Shown one piece after another: positions 19,096-26,993 of a stretch of 43,417 nt of DNA. The notes beneath the pieces were generated by a model that was given only the letters and a program-made list of their open reading frames with translations, had not been told where the DNA came from and made no database searches. This DNA comes from Pleurocapsa sp. MO_226.B13. Lineage in GTDB: Bacteria > Cyanobacteriota > Cyanobacteriia > Cyanobacteriales > Xenococcaceae. Each line of letters opens with the position of its first letter. The stretch's first letter is position 1. The translations under genes were made by a program, and so were the position numbers. The stretch is taken from assembly GCA_030064795.1 (NCBI GenBank), contig JASJEI010000040.1:1-43417 (forward strand), read 5' to 3'.

Positions 19096-19722
19096 ATGAA
19101 TGATATGGTACTAGCGATGTCTTGCAAATTTTCTCAGGAGCTTAAAATTTTACTAGCCAGATTAGCTGACCAACCAATGTCAATCGCCGAAATCCTTCAA
19201 GAAACTGCTGAACAAGGATTTTGTTTGATTATTGGCTTGTTAGCATTGCCCTTTTTGTTTCCCATGCCTCCTGGCCTATCTGGTGTGCTCGGAATTGCTT
19301 GTTTTTGTTTAGCAATTCAAATGGCACTGGGAAGAAAAATGCCCTGGTTACCAAAGCGAATGGCTCAGTTTAAATTCCCACGCAGCTTGACCTGGCAATT
19401 AATAATAAATATTAGACGAGTATTGATTTGGTTAGAAAAAATTGTGCGCTCACGCTGGAAGCAAGTAGCAACTAATCCTTACACCTGGAGAAGTAACGCT
19501 TGCTGTATTGCTTGGTTATCAATCTTGCTCATGTTACCGATACCTTTCACCAACCCATTACCTGCTGTGACAATCTTGCTGTTAGCGGTAGCCACTATTG
19601 AAGGGGATGGCTTGCTAATATTTATTGGTTATCTCTTAACTCTAGTCAACACAATTTTGTTTGTTTTTATTGGCTATGGTCTTTGGCAAGCCACTAATTT
19701 ACTTCCCAATTTCTGGAAATGA
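19096..19722 (+). CDS. ExoD-family membrane protein
   Basis: 208 residues. An amphipathic start (LKILLARLADQPMSIAEILQ) is followed by hydrophobic segments typical of ExoD: GFCLIIGLLALPFLFPMPPG, then LSGVLGIACFCLAIQMALGR. After a basic loop (RKMPWLPKRMAQFKFPR) come SILLMLPIPFTNPLPAVTIL and two more segments. ExoD proteins of rhizobia and cyanobacteria are membrane proteins linked to exopolysaccharide production; their biochemistry is not settled. Start ATG 19096 or 19105. It diverges from the chaperone run and stands alone. Confidence 0.85.
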   Translation: MNDMVLAMSCKFSQELKILLARLADQPMSIAEILQETAEQGFCLIIGLLALPFLFPMPPGLSGVLGIACFCLAIQMALGRKMPWLPKRMAQFKFPRSLTWQLIINIRRVLIWLEKIVRSRWKQVATNPYTWRSNACCIAWLSILLMLPIPFTNPLPAVTILLLAVATIEGDGLLIFIGYLLTLVNTILFVFIGYGLWQATNLLPNFWK

Positions 19723-20156
19723 CTTTAACCCCTACTAAATAACCCTTACTAAATAATAGCTTGACTTGTTAATGAATTTAGCTTGATAACATTTGTCGCT
19801 TAAAATTTGGCTGTTCGATTGTCTTTACCCAATAAATTAGAGTTAAAGCTCTATCAAGCTGTTGTTTTAAAAGGCTACCAGCAGAAATGCTGCTAATAGA
19901 GCTGCTGCACTGTCCGTACTGGCTCCAAAATAGCCAATTTTCAGATGCTTAGTATTGGGGTTTTGTCGCAACCATTTAGTGCTACTAAGCAATCGTTCCG
20001 CCAGCAAGCCCAGATCGAAACGAAGCTGTTTAGTTTGTCGCTCTAATTCTGCTTCTTCTATAGTTAATAGGTCGATGAGCAGAGTAGCTATTCCTGACTT
20101 TTGCAAAGTTTGAGCGACATATTGATTACATGGACTGAAACAGCTACTGTTACTAT

Positions 20157-21299
20157 AGACTTGTCCGAAAATCTGCATACAAATCTGTGACTAGCTTTGA
20201 CCCAAGTTGAAAATTTTAGGGCAAATGCCAGTCAGTACGGTAACATAAGGCTTGTCAAGCATTATTATTAGTAATGAAGCAAAAAAAGAGTCTAAGTAAT
20301 TTATCCCTATTTCTCTTTTTTCTAATATTTAAAACGAAAACTTAAAAGCTCCTATCCTGAATCTCACCAATCCACAAATCACGAGAATAACTTGTTTATA
20401 AGTTTGAGAATAGAGTCTGAATCTTTCCGATGCTACTCGAAAAATTTTGATAATACGAATGAGATGTTCCACATAAATTCGTGATTGAGAAATAAGTTTA
20501 TTTGACTCTTTTTGCAAGGCGGGTTAATTCCCGTTTGGGAGGTTTTTTCTGAGGAGTTGTTGTTCTTTCAGCTCCGATATAGGCTTTGTTCCCTGTAAAA
20601 TTTTGTTGTTTGGAGAAATTTTGCTGTTGTTTTCGGAGCAAATTAACATCGGCGGTCACGGTCCTCTTTCTCCTACTATTACATCCACAATGTCTTTACC
20701 TTTAGGTAAGGAAACAAATTGGTTTTTAAAAGTATGTTTTTGCTTCTTTCCTGAGAAGAATTTCTTTTGCTCTTGATAACTCTTATGTCTTTTCCTGGGC
20801 TGCTCTGCGCTATCTACTAGTAATTGATGGCTAGTTAATAACTCTTGTACAAATTCATTATCTTGAAGCGAGTTTTCCCACTCTTCTAAAAGACTAGATG
20901 GCAGTAAATCTCGTAAAATTAGTAACCAATAATGAAAGATATCGTTAGCTGTTGTTCGACTTACATCAAAGATTATTCCTAGTACTTCAAAAATTGGCAT
21001 CTGTCTTAAATAGAAAAGAGTCAAACAAATTTCTACCTCCTCGGATAAGTTCTTAGCTCGACCAGCTCCTTTTTTATTCAATCGGATTTTCTGCTCTTCT
21101 GCTTCTTTTTTCCTTTCCTTATTTTTAGCGATCGCTTGCTTAATTAACTTTTCTAATTGAGGTAAGGTTAAACCAATAAGTTGCTTGGCTAGTTTGGGAT
21201 GAAGACGAATATGTTCTAAAGGATTGACCATCAAATAATCGTTATATCTTTGTCATTTTTCTATCTTTTTTCCCATAAATTTAATTTTCGGACAAGTCT
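20157..21299 (-). mobile_element. IS5-family element inside the hydrolase gene
   Basis: 1143 bp with perfect 16-bp inverted repeats AGACTTGTCCGAAAAT (20157-20172) and its complement (21284-21299). It is flanked by TAT on both sides (20154-20156 and 21300-21302), a 3-bp target duplication. Its transposase gene is damaged, so this copy is probably not autonomous. About 170 bases after the transposase stop are non-coding. Confidence 0.88.
20329..21234 (-). pseudogene. IS5-family transposase (DDE superfamily) with two frameshifts
   Basis: The N-terminal part (21234 to 20656) contains AKQLIGLTLPQLEKLIKQAI, a helix-turn-helix block (MPIFEVLGIIFDVSRTTAND) and the first catalytic Asp in HQLLVDSAEQPRKR. 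A base is lost near 20657 after IVGERGP. The next frame gives VTADVNLLRKQQQNFSKQQ and FTGNKAYIGAERTTTPQKPP. A second shift near 20515 leads to NKLISQSRIYVEHLIRIIKI, with the catalytic Glu region, and the end LVRFRIGAFKFSF. Each shift is a single base, so the element decayed recently. Confidence 0.85.
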
Positions 21300-21468
21300 T
21301 ATCATGAGCAAACACTACCACTCCTTGAGCTTGGTTGGGTATGACTAAATTACCTTTTAACTTGACTGAGTTAGCCATGACCCAGATTTTTTGTTTTTGG
21401 TGATTTGATTCAGCTGTATTAATCATGAGTTGATTTTTCTCCTATTCGTACTGATGTATTTTGTTTTT

Positions 21469-22731
21469 TTACCTGATAGAGTGATAACCCCCTAAAATAC
21501 CTTTTTTAGAAAATACTATTTGCCACAGCTGAATATTCCTGGCTCTAAAAGAGCCTGCCATCATACATAAGTAATATTTCCAGTGGCGATAAAATTGTTC
21601 TCCATATTTAGGCTGAAGTTGCTGCCAATGGCTCTCAAAGTTTTCTAGCCAAGCCATCAGAGTGCGGTCATAGTCTGAACCAAAATTATGTAAATCTTCA
21701 GTCACAAATAGTTTTTCACTGGCTCTAAATATTTGCACTAATGACGGCAACATCCCATTGGGGAAAATATATTTATTGCTCCATCTCTCTCCATAGGTAA
21801 CACTATAACGATTCCCAATCGTATGTAATAACAATAATCCGTCTTCTTTCAGACAATTCGCTACTACTTGCATAAACTGTCGATAGTTTTTGTAGCCGAC
21901 GTGTTCAAACATGCCTACCGAGACGACGCGATCGAATCGACCTTGCAGTTGGCGGTAATCTTGTAACAGAAACTCGATCGCTAAACCAGCGCATAATTGT
22001 TGACCAAGTTCGAGCTGCTCTTGGGAAATGGTAATGCCGACGCAAGATACTCCATACTTTTCGGCAGCATATTTCATCAGACTTCCCCAACCACAACCTA
22101 TATCTAACAATGACATTCCAGGTTGAAGTTGTAGTTTCTGACAAATTAAATCTAATTTAGCTTCTTGAGCTGCTTCCAAATCATCTGCATCTGGCCAATA
22201 GCCACAACTATAGGTCAGGCGAGAATCTAACATAGCTTGATAAAGGTCATTACCTAAGTCATAATGCTGTTTGCCTACCTGAAAACTTCTCGCCAAAGTT
22301 TGTAAATTCTGCAGCTTAGTTTTCAGAATTATTAACCAAGATGCCAAATTATTGTTCCCAACAAGATCTTGAAGTCTTCCTCGTAAAATTCTGGCAAATA
22401 GTTCGTCTAATTGGATACAGTCCCACCAGCCTTCGACATAAGCTTCTCCCAAACCCAAAGATCCCTGAGTGATAACTCTTTGGTAGAGTGCATCATTGTG
22501 AATCTGTATGTCCCAAGGTCGTTCGCCGTTAATTTGAACATCTACTTCTTCTAGGACAGACTGGATAAAATCTTTCAGTTGATGATTGAGATTATGAGAT
22601 AGGTGATTGGCTTGGCCCACATACGAGTGCAAGACTTCGAATGAGTGTAAACCAATTACCTTCTGGCATTCACTCGTAGAAGAATCGTCTTTGGCGAAAT
22701 TTTTGGGTTTTTTAATGATAAAATTTGGCAT
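21469..22731 (-). CDS. cfa: Cyclopropane-fatty-acyl-phospholipid synthase
   Basis: 420 residues, full length. The SAM-binding motif is MSLLDIGCGWGSLMKYAAEK near residue 205. Family blocks include YDLGNDLYQAMLDSRLTYSC, GYWPDADDLEAAQEAKLDLI, FDRVVSVGMFEHVGYKNY and the C-terminal YYLCMMAGSFRARNIQLWQI. The enzyme adds a methylene bridge from SAM to double bonds of membrane phospholipids, which stiffens the membrane against acid, heat or drying. An extra N-terminal 50 residues has no recognised domain. Its leader contains a nested hairpin (22785-22839). The role fits a stress-tolerance cargo. Confidence 0.95.
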   Translation of the reverse strand: MPNFIIKKPKNFAKDDSSTSECQKVIGLHSFEVLHSYVGQANHLSHNLNHQLKDFIQSVLEEVDVQINGERPWDIQIHNDALYQRVITQGSLGLGEAYVEGWWDCIQLDELFARILRGRLQDLVGNNNLASWLIILKTKLQNLQTLARSFQVGKQHYDLGNDLYQAMLDSRLTYSCGYWPDADDLEAAQEAKLDLICQKLQLQPGMSLLDIGCGWGSLMKYAAEKYGVSCVGITISQEQLELGQQLCAGLAIEFLLQDYRQLQGRFDRVVSVGMFEHVGYKNYRQFMQVVANCLKEDGLLLLHTIGNRYSVTYGERWSNKYIFPNGMLPSLVQIFRASEKLFVTEDLHNFGSDYDRTLMAWLENFESHWQQLQPKYGEQFYRHWKYYLCMMAGSFRARNIQLWQIVFSKKGILGGYHSIR

Positions 22732-22784
22732 GATAGTATTTCCACGATAGGAAGTGGCGAAAGCTTTTTAGAGCGATCGCGAAT

Positions 22785-22839
22785 TACCAAAAACTAATGG
22801 TTTTAAAGCTCTGCCCTTTAGGGCATCGAGTTTTTGGTA
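22785..22839 (-). promoter_or_regulatory. Nested hairpin upstream of cfa
   Basis: Outer arms TACCAAAAACT (22785-22795) and AGTTTTTGGTA (22829-22839) are perfect complements. They enclose GCCCTTTAGGGC (22813-22824). It sits 54 bases before the cfa start codon. The layout, with an inner CCCTTTAGGG hairpin, is the same as in the dnaK leader. To its right is a run of TTAGC-containing short repeats (about 22838-22870). Confidence 0.45.
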
Positions 22840-22924
22840 GCTATTAGCTGTTAGCCGTTAGCTTTTAGCTTTGATTAAGTACCTGCATAGCTAATAAAAC
22901 CAACTATTTTGTGCCCTGCACCGA

Positions 22925-23319
22925 TTAGTGTTTTACTTTGAGTTGTGGGGATTGCGAAAGAGGTTGTTCTTCTGGCAACATTTCTGGATGAGTTACTGGA
23001 GCTTTTCTCGGTTCAGGTTGAGAGTCAGCTAACTTAACTGCACCTTGGCGATAGGCCACACCACGATATTTCAAATCGACACTGGGTTCGGGAACTTGAA
23101 CGATTTGAGAAATCCTTTGTCGCCAGGGTACACCCCGATATTTACCTCCTACCTCAATACTGTTCGGATAAGTCTTATTTTCCTCTTCCCCTGCTTCCCT
23201 TGCTTGTCTCAACACATAACTTTGTTAACCGAACAGTATTGCCTCCTACCTTACCTTCGATAGAAGCAATCTTGGTAGGATTGTATTCATAGGCAACTCC
23301 ACGATATTTAAGTTTCATA
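22925..23319 (-). pseudogene. DUF4278 gene interrupted by a MITE
   Basis: The 5' part starts ATG 23317-23319 and reads MKLKYRGVAYEYNPTKIASI, EGKVGG. It is then interrupted. The 3' part continues GKYRGVPWRQRISQIVQV and DLKYRGVAYRQGAVKLAD to LKVKH. Removing the 87-bp insert and one copy of its 10-bp duplication restores ...EGKVGGKYRGVPWRQ... in frame. The KYRGVxY/W motif, present three times, marks the cyanobacterial DUF4278 family, of unknown function. With the insert, a new open frame starts inside the MITE (MLRQAREAGEEENKTYPNSI) and could still express the 3' part. Confidence 0.85.
23155..23241. mobile_element. 87-bp MITE with 10-bp target duplication
   Basis: Terminal inverted repeats CAATACTGTTCGG (23155-23167) and CCGAACAGTATTG (23229-23241) are perfect over 13 bases and 16 of 18 overall. 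It is flanked by CCTCCTACCT on both sides (23145-23154 and 23242-23251). No coding capacity. A 9-12 bp duplication suggests mobilisation by an IS4-type transposase; the parent element is not in the window. Confidence 0.88.
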
Positions 23320-23494
23320 ATTCACCTCCATTTTGAGGCGAGTAGCCAACTGAAACTAGAAGGTTTCAGTTAAACGGATACTATTTTCTCGTCTTAACTA
23401 TATTGTAGTCAGAGAGATTGAGAATGTTGCGCTCGCCTCTGGGAGTAGATAATTATTAATACTCCGCCAGATGAGTTGTCAGCAAGTGTGGGAT

Positions 23495-23743
23495 TTAAAT
23501 TCGACCAGAAGTATCAGGTGAAAATTCTCTTTCTCGCTCAATTCCTTTAGTCTCTAAAATGAGATCGTTTAAACTGCTAATTTGAATGCCAATCTCACTA
23601 CCAGCCTTTTGTAACTCGTTTTGGAAAGCTAGGATATTATCTCCATAGCCACATTGTTGTGTGGCAATAGATAAGCCTGATTTGGCATTGGCTTGAGCAC
23701 AGTCCAGTAGTTCGATTCCGTGAAGTGGTTTAGGTGATGTCAT
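23495..23743 (-). CDS. Small cyanobacterial protein of unknown function
   Basis: 82 residues, PLHGIELLDCAQANAKSGLS, IATQQCGYGDNILAFQNELQ and EIGIQISSLNDLILETKGIE. It is soluble and helical with two conserved-looking Cys. I recall similar small proteins in filamentous cyanobacteria but know no function. Start ATG 23741-23743. Confidence 0.55.
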   Translation of the reverse strand: MTSPKPLHGIELLDCAQANAKSGLSIATQQCGYGDNILAFQNELQKAGSEIGIQISSLNDLILETKGIEREREFSPDTSGRI

Positions 23744-23809
23744 CTTGAATTTTCAGTGATAATTACAAGGCATTAAAGCCTAGTCAAGTCAGATTAGAGT
23801 CTTGAGCAA

Positions 23810-24067
23810 TTAACTGATAGCAGCAATAGTAGTTGGCATAGGAGATCGTATTTGGTCTCCAGAACGGGAGCGATAAAATTCTGCTAATCTTTGCTCATAC
23901 TGGCATAAATCCCGTTTGATTTCGTCGAAAATTGCGACTGTCAGTGGCTCGGTAAGTTGCTGGCACAGATGGTAGGTGTCAATTACTCCTGTTTGAATAT
24001 CGCCTAAAGCACGACGCAGAATTGACAGCTCATCACTCGACTGTAACCAGCTTAGACAACTCCATCT
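23810..24067 (-). pseudogene. Coding remnant without a start codon
   Basis: The minus strand is open for 85 codons with protein-like content: SDELSILRRALGDIQTGVID, TYHLCQQLTEPLTVAIFDEI and YEQRLAEFYRSRSGDQIRSP, ending TTIAAIS. There is no ATG or GTG in the open part; a TGA precedes it. Probably the 3' end of a truncated gene of unknown family. It lies 67 bases upstream of the previous gene on the same strand. Confidence 0.4.
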
Positions 24068-24419
24068 TCAAGTTAGACAAAAACCTTGATAAACTTGTGA
24101 AGGATAGCAAAAAAGATAGTTGGCATTTTCCAGCTCCCAGCTTGTAGCGCTCGCCTTGATAACTATGGGACTACTGTAGATGTTTTTCTTCACTTGCAGG
24201 CTGAGCAAGATTTCTTAATCGAGATAAAATTCGCGAATATTATCAATTTAGAGCTATAATTCCCTGGAAATGAGAATTTTGAGAGAGTAAAGCTTCATCT
24301 TGTTTCTTAACTCACAAGTTCTTCAAGATAGTTTTTTATAAATAAAATGGTTAGATAGGCTTATTTGACAACAAGTAAATATCAATGTTCTGAAGCTTCA
24401 AGCAGGCAGGAGGAGCGGC
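24068..24419. other. Gene-free stretch upstream of a CBS gene
   Basis: About 350 AT-rich bases. I see no gene, RNA or repeat. It probably contains the promoter of the CBS gene at 24420. Confidence 0.5.
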
Positions 24420-24920
24420 ATGAAAGCAGCCGACATTATGACTAAAGAAGTTTTGATGATTCACAGTTCGGCGACAGTAGCTCAGGCGATCGCCATGATG
24501 CAAAACAAAAAACTGCGTTCCCTGATTGTCGAACCCACTGACGACTCAGATGCCTATGGCATTGTCACGGAAACAGATATTGTTTATGCTGTCACCGCCA
24601 AAGAACAAGACCCGGAACAGGTCAGAATTCATCAGATAATGACTAAGCCCTGTATCGTCGTTAATCCAGATCTTAGTGTCGCCAATGTCGCTCGACTATT
24701 TGCTGAAACTGGGATTCAAAAAGCACCAGTAATTAAAGACCAACTCCTTGGTATTATTTCAATCAGCGATCTTCTCATGAAAATCAAGGTGGCACAATTA
24801 TCTTCTGGCGATCTTCTGTCACCAAAAATCGGCGAAGCTCTTTTACATAGACAAGTCTGCCGCGATCGAGAAGACCAAATAGCCCAAGAATCTGAAATTG
24901 CTTGGGACGTAAGTGCCTAA
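24420..24920 (+). CDS. Protein with two CBS domains
   Basis: 166 residues: MKAADIMTKEVLMIHSSATV with LRSLIVEPTDDSDAYGIVTE as the first CBS domain, then IHQIMTKPCIVVNPDLSVAN with LLGIISISDLLMKI as the second. As for the other CBS protein of the window, an adenosyl-nucleotide sensor role is expected. A strong ribosome binding site (AGGAGG) precedes ATG 24420. The stop codon TAA (24918-24920) lies at the very edge of an IS630-type element. The last residues (REDQIAQESEIAWDVSA) look native, but the gene end may have been trimmed by the insertion. Confidence 0.85.
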   Translation: MKAADIMTKEVLMIHSSATVAQAIAMMQNKKLRSLIVEPTDDSDAYGIVTETDIVYAVTAKEQDPEQVRIHQIMTKPCIVVNPDLSVANVARLFAETGIQKAPVIKDQLLGIISISDLLMKIKVAQLSSGDLLSPKIGEALLHRQVCRDREDQIAQESEIAWDVSA

Positions 24921-25915
24921 GCAAAATTAATTGTATATTTTTTGCCAAAGTTTATTAGGATATTTTCTACAGCTTTTACTAACTTAGAGTAATTTTCATA
25001 ATCTTCTGTTTCTAACCATTTGTATTTAATAAATCGCCACAATATTTCTATAATATTTAAGTGTGGCGAATAAGTTGGCAAGAAGAATATTTCTAATCCT
25101 TTTTCAGCCCATTCACTTTCTTTATTCCACAAATAATTATTTTGATGAACTGAGGAGTTATCCATTACTAAGACTGTCTTCTTCGTGATTTTTTCACAAA
25201 ATCTGTCTATACAGGCTACAATCACGTCACTATTAATACTGCATTCAAAAGTATATACTTCTAGTTCGTTTTGTCTGCTTAAAAAACCTAAGACATTTAA
25301 TCTTTTACTTCTTTGACTTTTAATCTCTATTTTATTTTTACTCTCTTGCCAGGCATAAGGAATGTATGGAATCAAACAAAAACCACTCTCATCCACATAT
25401 CTGATTTCTATTTCTCCTTGTTCTTCTTGTTGTTTTAACTCATCTAATTCCTTGACTTTTTTGTTATAAAATTCAGGTAGAGGACTTCCTCCTACCCTTC
25501 TTTTAATTCTATACCATCCCATTAGTAAAGATTTTACGGTTCTTTTTATTGTTTCTTTACTTACTGATATATTCCAAGTTTTTTTAATTTTATCTTGAAC
25601 CTTTTCGAGATTTTTAGGAGTTTCTTTGACCCAGTTTTTGACAATTTTTTCTTGTCGATCAGTTAAGAGCTTTTTCCGACCACGACCAGAACTATTATAT
25701 AGTCCTACTAGCTGTGATGATTCCCAATTATTAAACCAGTTATAAATTGTATTGCGACTTACTTTAAATATTTCCATTAATTCTGATATTTTATAGCCTT
25801 GATAACTTAATCGAATACAATGAGCCCTTTGTCTTACTTGATAATATTTACTTTGTTGATAAATTCTCTCTAGCAATTTTAATGTATCTTTTGTTAATCC
25901 TTTAATATATCTCAT
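24917..25915 (-). CDS. IS630-family transposase
   Basis: 332 residues. The N-terminal helix-turn-helix (YKISELMEIFKVSRNTIYNW) is followed by RGRKKLLTDRQEKIVKNWVK. The DDE core has IRYVDESGFCLIPYIPYAW, VLVMDNSSVHQNNYLW and FLPTYSPHLNIIEILWRFIK. All three acidic residues are present and the frame is intact, so it may be active. Its stop overlaps the stop of the convergent CBS gene by two bases. Confidence 0.93.
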   Translation of the reverse strand: MRYIKGLTKDTLKLLERIYQQSKYYQVRQRAHCIRLSYQGYKISELMEIFKVSRNTIYNWFNNWESSQLVGLYNSSGRGRKKLLTDRQEKIVKNWVKETPKNLEKVQDKIKKTWNISVSKETIKRTVKSLLMGWYRIKRRVGGSPLPEFYNKKVKELDELKQQEEQGEIEIRYVDESGFCLIPYIPYAWQESKNKIEIKSQRSKRLNVLGFLSRQNELEVYTFECSINSDVIVACIDRFCEKITKKTVLVMDNSSVHQNNYLWNKESEWAEKGLEIFFLPTYSPHLNIIEILWRFIKYKWLETEDYENYSKLVKAVENILINFGKKYTINFA

Positions 25916-26034
25916 CTAATTTTCTTGCATCGACTCAGTTGCGATCGCGCTCTTGATAGTAGCGATCGCAACTTGTTCAATCTCACCCTAAAATCATTGT
26001 TATTAGAATTTATTAAAATATACAATTAATTTTG
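24922..26034 (-). mobile_element. IS630-type element
   Basis: Bounded by perfect 20-bp inverted repeats CAAAATTAATTGTATATTTT (24922-24941) and its complement (26015-26034). Length about 1.1 kb, with one intact transposase. IS630 elements insert at TA; TA dinucleotides are present near both ends (24918-24919 and within AACTAC at the right), but they are not at equal distance, so I do not fix the outer ends. Confidence 0.8.
25937..25973. repeat. 12-bp inverted repeat built on two HIP1 octamers
   Basis: AGTTGCGATCGC, 13 bases, then GCGATCGCAACT. It lies inside the IS630-type element, between the transposase start and the right end. It might be a transcription barrier protecting the transposase gene from outside promoters; that is inference. 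Confidence 0.5.
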
Positions 26035-26135
26035 TTGAACTACTTAAGTAGAGTTATCGGGCTAAAAATCTTCCGTTTTTTGAGGGTTTATAGAACATCG
26101 TTAATACGTTATTCTGCTATAGGTGAAAGCCCCTT

Positions 26136-26189
26136 TGTTCCACGCTGATTTTGGCTTAAAATACCCATTCAAGCCAAATGTTCCACGCT
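26136..26189. promoter_or_regulatory. Operator-like repeats upstream of a small regulator gene
   Basis: TGTTCCACGCT occurs twice in direct orientation (26136-26146 and 26179-26189). Between the copies lie the inverted arms TTTGGCTT and AAGCCAAA. The first gene downstream (26273) has a ribbon-helix-helix-like sequence, so autoregulation through this site is plausible but unproven. Confidence 0.4.
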
Positions 26190-26272
26190 AGAAATAAGCA
26201 ATAACAACGTTAGTTCCAATAAATACAAACGGTTAACTTACTCCCATTTTCACCGTCTAAAAGTGTCGAACT

Positions 26273-26542
26273 ATGCCGAGCATCAAGACATCAGTATCCA
26301 TTCCCCAGGACGAAGCAACTATTTTAGACAAGGCATACGATCGCATCTTCCAAGTGTCTGGTTATCCTGTGGTCACAAATTCGGAAGTTTTTAGAATTGG
26401 TTTACGGGCTATTCTACGGCTCGATAAGCAAAAGCTTTCTCAGTGTGTGGATGAATGCCCCCAGCAAACGCCTGGACGTAAAGCCTGTAAAGAGCGCGAG
26501 CAGATGACGGGTGATGAGATCAAAGATTTCTTCGATTTATAA
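26273..26542 (+). CDS. Small protein, possible ribbon-helix-helix DNA binder
   Basis: 89 residues. The start IKTSVSIPQDEATILDKAYD followed by VTNSEVFRIGLRAILRL fits a beta strand and two helices of the ribbon-helix-helix fold. The C-terminal part has two Cys (CVDECPQQ, RKACKE) and ends acidic. It lies beside the relaxase and the octamer repeats, where such proteins act as relaxosome or partition accessory factors. The family is not recognised; function is inference. Confidence 0.55.
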   Translation: MPSIKTSVSIPQDEATILDKAYDRIFQVSGYPVVTNSEVFRIGLRAILRLDKQKLSQCVDECPQQTPGRKACKEREQMTGDEIKDFFDL

Positions 26543-26560
26543 CTTTTAAGATACAAAGCA

Positions 26561-26701
26561 ATGGCTCGAAAACAAAAACAGTGTCGAATTTGTCGCAAAA
26601 ATCCTACTTGGAAACATCCCAAGCAAGGAATGCTTGATGTCTGTAAGACTTGCTATCACAAGCACGTATGGCAAAAACCAGTAAAGAAAAAAGATGACTA
26701 A
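26561..26701 (+). CDS. Small zinc-ribbon-like protein
   Basis: 46 residues from ATG 26561: MARKQKQCRICRKNPTWKHP, then KQGMLDVCKTCYHKHVWQKP and a lysine-rich tail. The pattern CxxC-x16-CxxC suggests one zinc site. It follows the previous gene by 18 bases and may be translated with it. The ribosome binding site is weak. Expected role: nucleic-acid binding, by composition only. Confidence 0.5.
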   Translation: MARKQKQCRICRKNPTWKHPKQGMLDVCKTCYHKHVWQKPVKKKDD

Positions 26702-26759
26702 TTTTGTTCTTTTGAGTCTAAGCAGTTCTCGATCTGGCAAAACCCTTTTGTGCTAGGGA

Positions 26760-26815
26760 GTTTAGCTATATAAGCATTTAAACATTTAATTGTTTAACTA
26801 TTTAAACGTTTAAAC
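26760..26815. repeat. Octamer array, cluster 1 (7 units)
   Basis: Seven consecutive 8-bp units, consensus RTTTAAAC, e.g. ATTTAAAC, ATTTAATT, GTTTAACT, ATTTAAAC, GTTTAAAC. The period is exactly 8 with no gaps. Located downstream of the relaxase gene. Confidence 0.75.
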
Positions 26816-26916
26816 GCACCACTAACAACCTTCGCTCCATCTTTGGTCAGAGCCATTATCCACTATTCATTCTCGAAGGATTTGTAATTTGTCAAAGCGA
26901 TCGCTCTGGGAGTCGA

Positions 26917-26964
26917 GGTTAAACGTTTAAACGATCAATCACCTAACCGTTTAAACGGCTAAAC
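26917..26964. repeat. Octamer array, cluster 2 (6 units)
   Basis: Units GGTTAAAC, GTTTAAAC, GATCAATC, ACCTAACC, GTTTAAAC, GGCTAAAC. Same 8-bp period. It ends 29 bases from the relaxase stop. Confidence 0.75.
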
Positions 26965-26993
26965 AGAATGCCGACTTAGATAAACAACCGCAA

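Larger units (their letters stand above)
19867..21426 (-). pseudogene. Alpha/beta-hydrolase (dienelactone-hydrolase type) split by an IS
   Basis: The 5' part (21426 to 21303) reads MINTAESNHQKQKIWVMANS, VKLKGNLVIPNQAQGVVVFA and H. The 3' part (20156 to 19867) reads SNSSCFSPCNQYVAQTLQKS, GIATLLIDLLTIEEAELE and LKIGYFGASTDSAAALLAA. Removing the IS and one TAT copy joins them in frame as VVVFAHDSNSSCFSPCNQYV, which matches the FAHGSGSSRHSPRNRYVA block of this family. The nucleophile elbow is GASTD instead of the usual GASTG. The 3' third, with the catalytic Asp and His, is also missing after ALLAAF. So the gene was hit twice: an IS and a 3' deletion. Confidence 0.85.
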
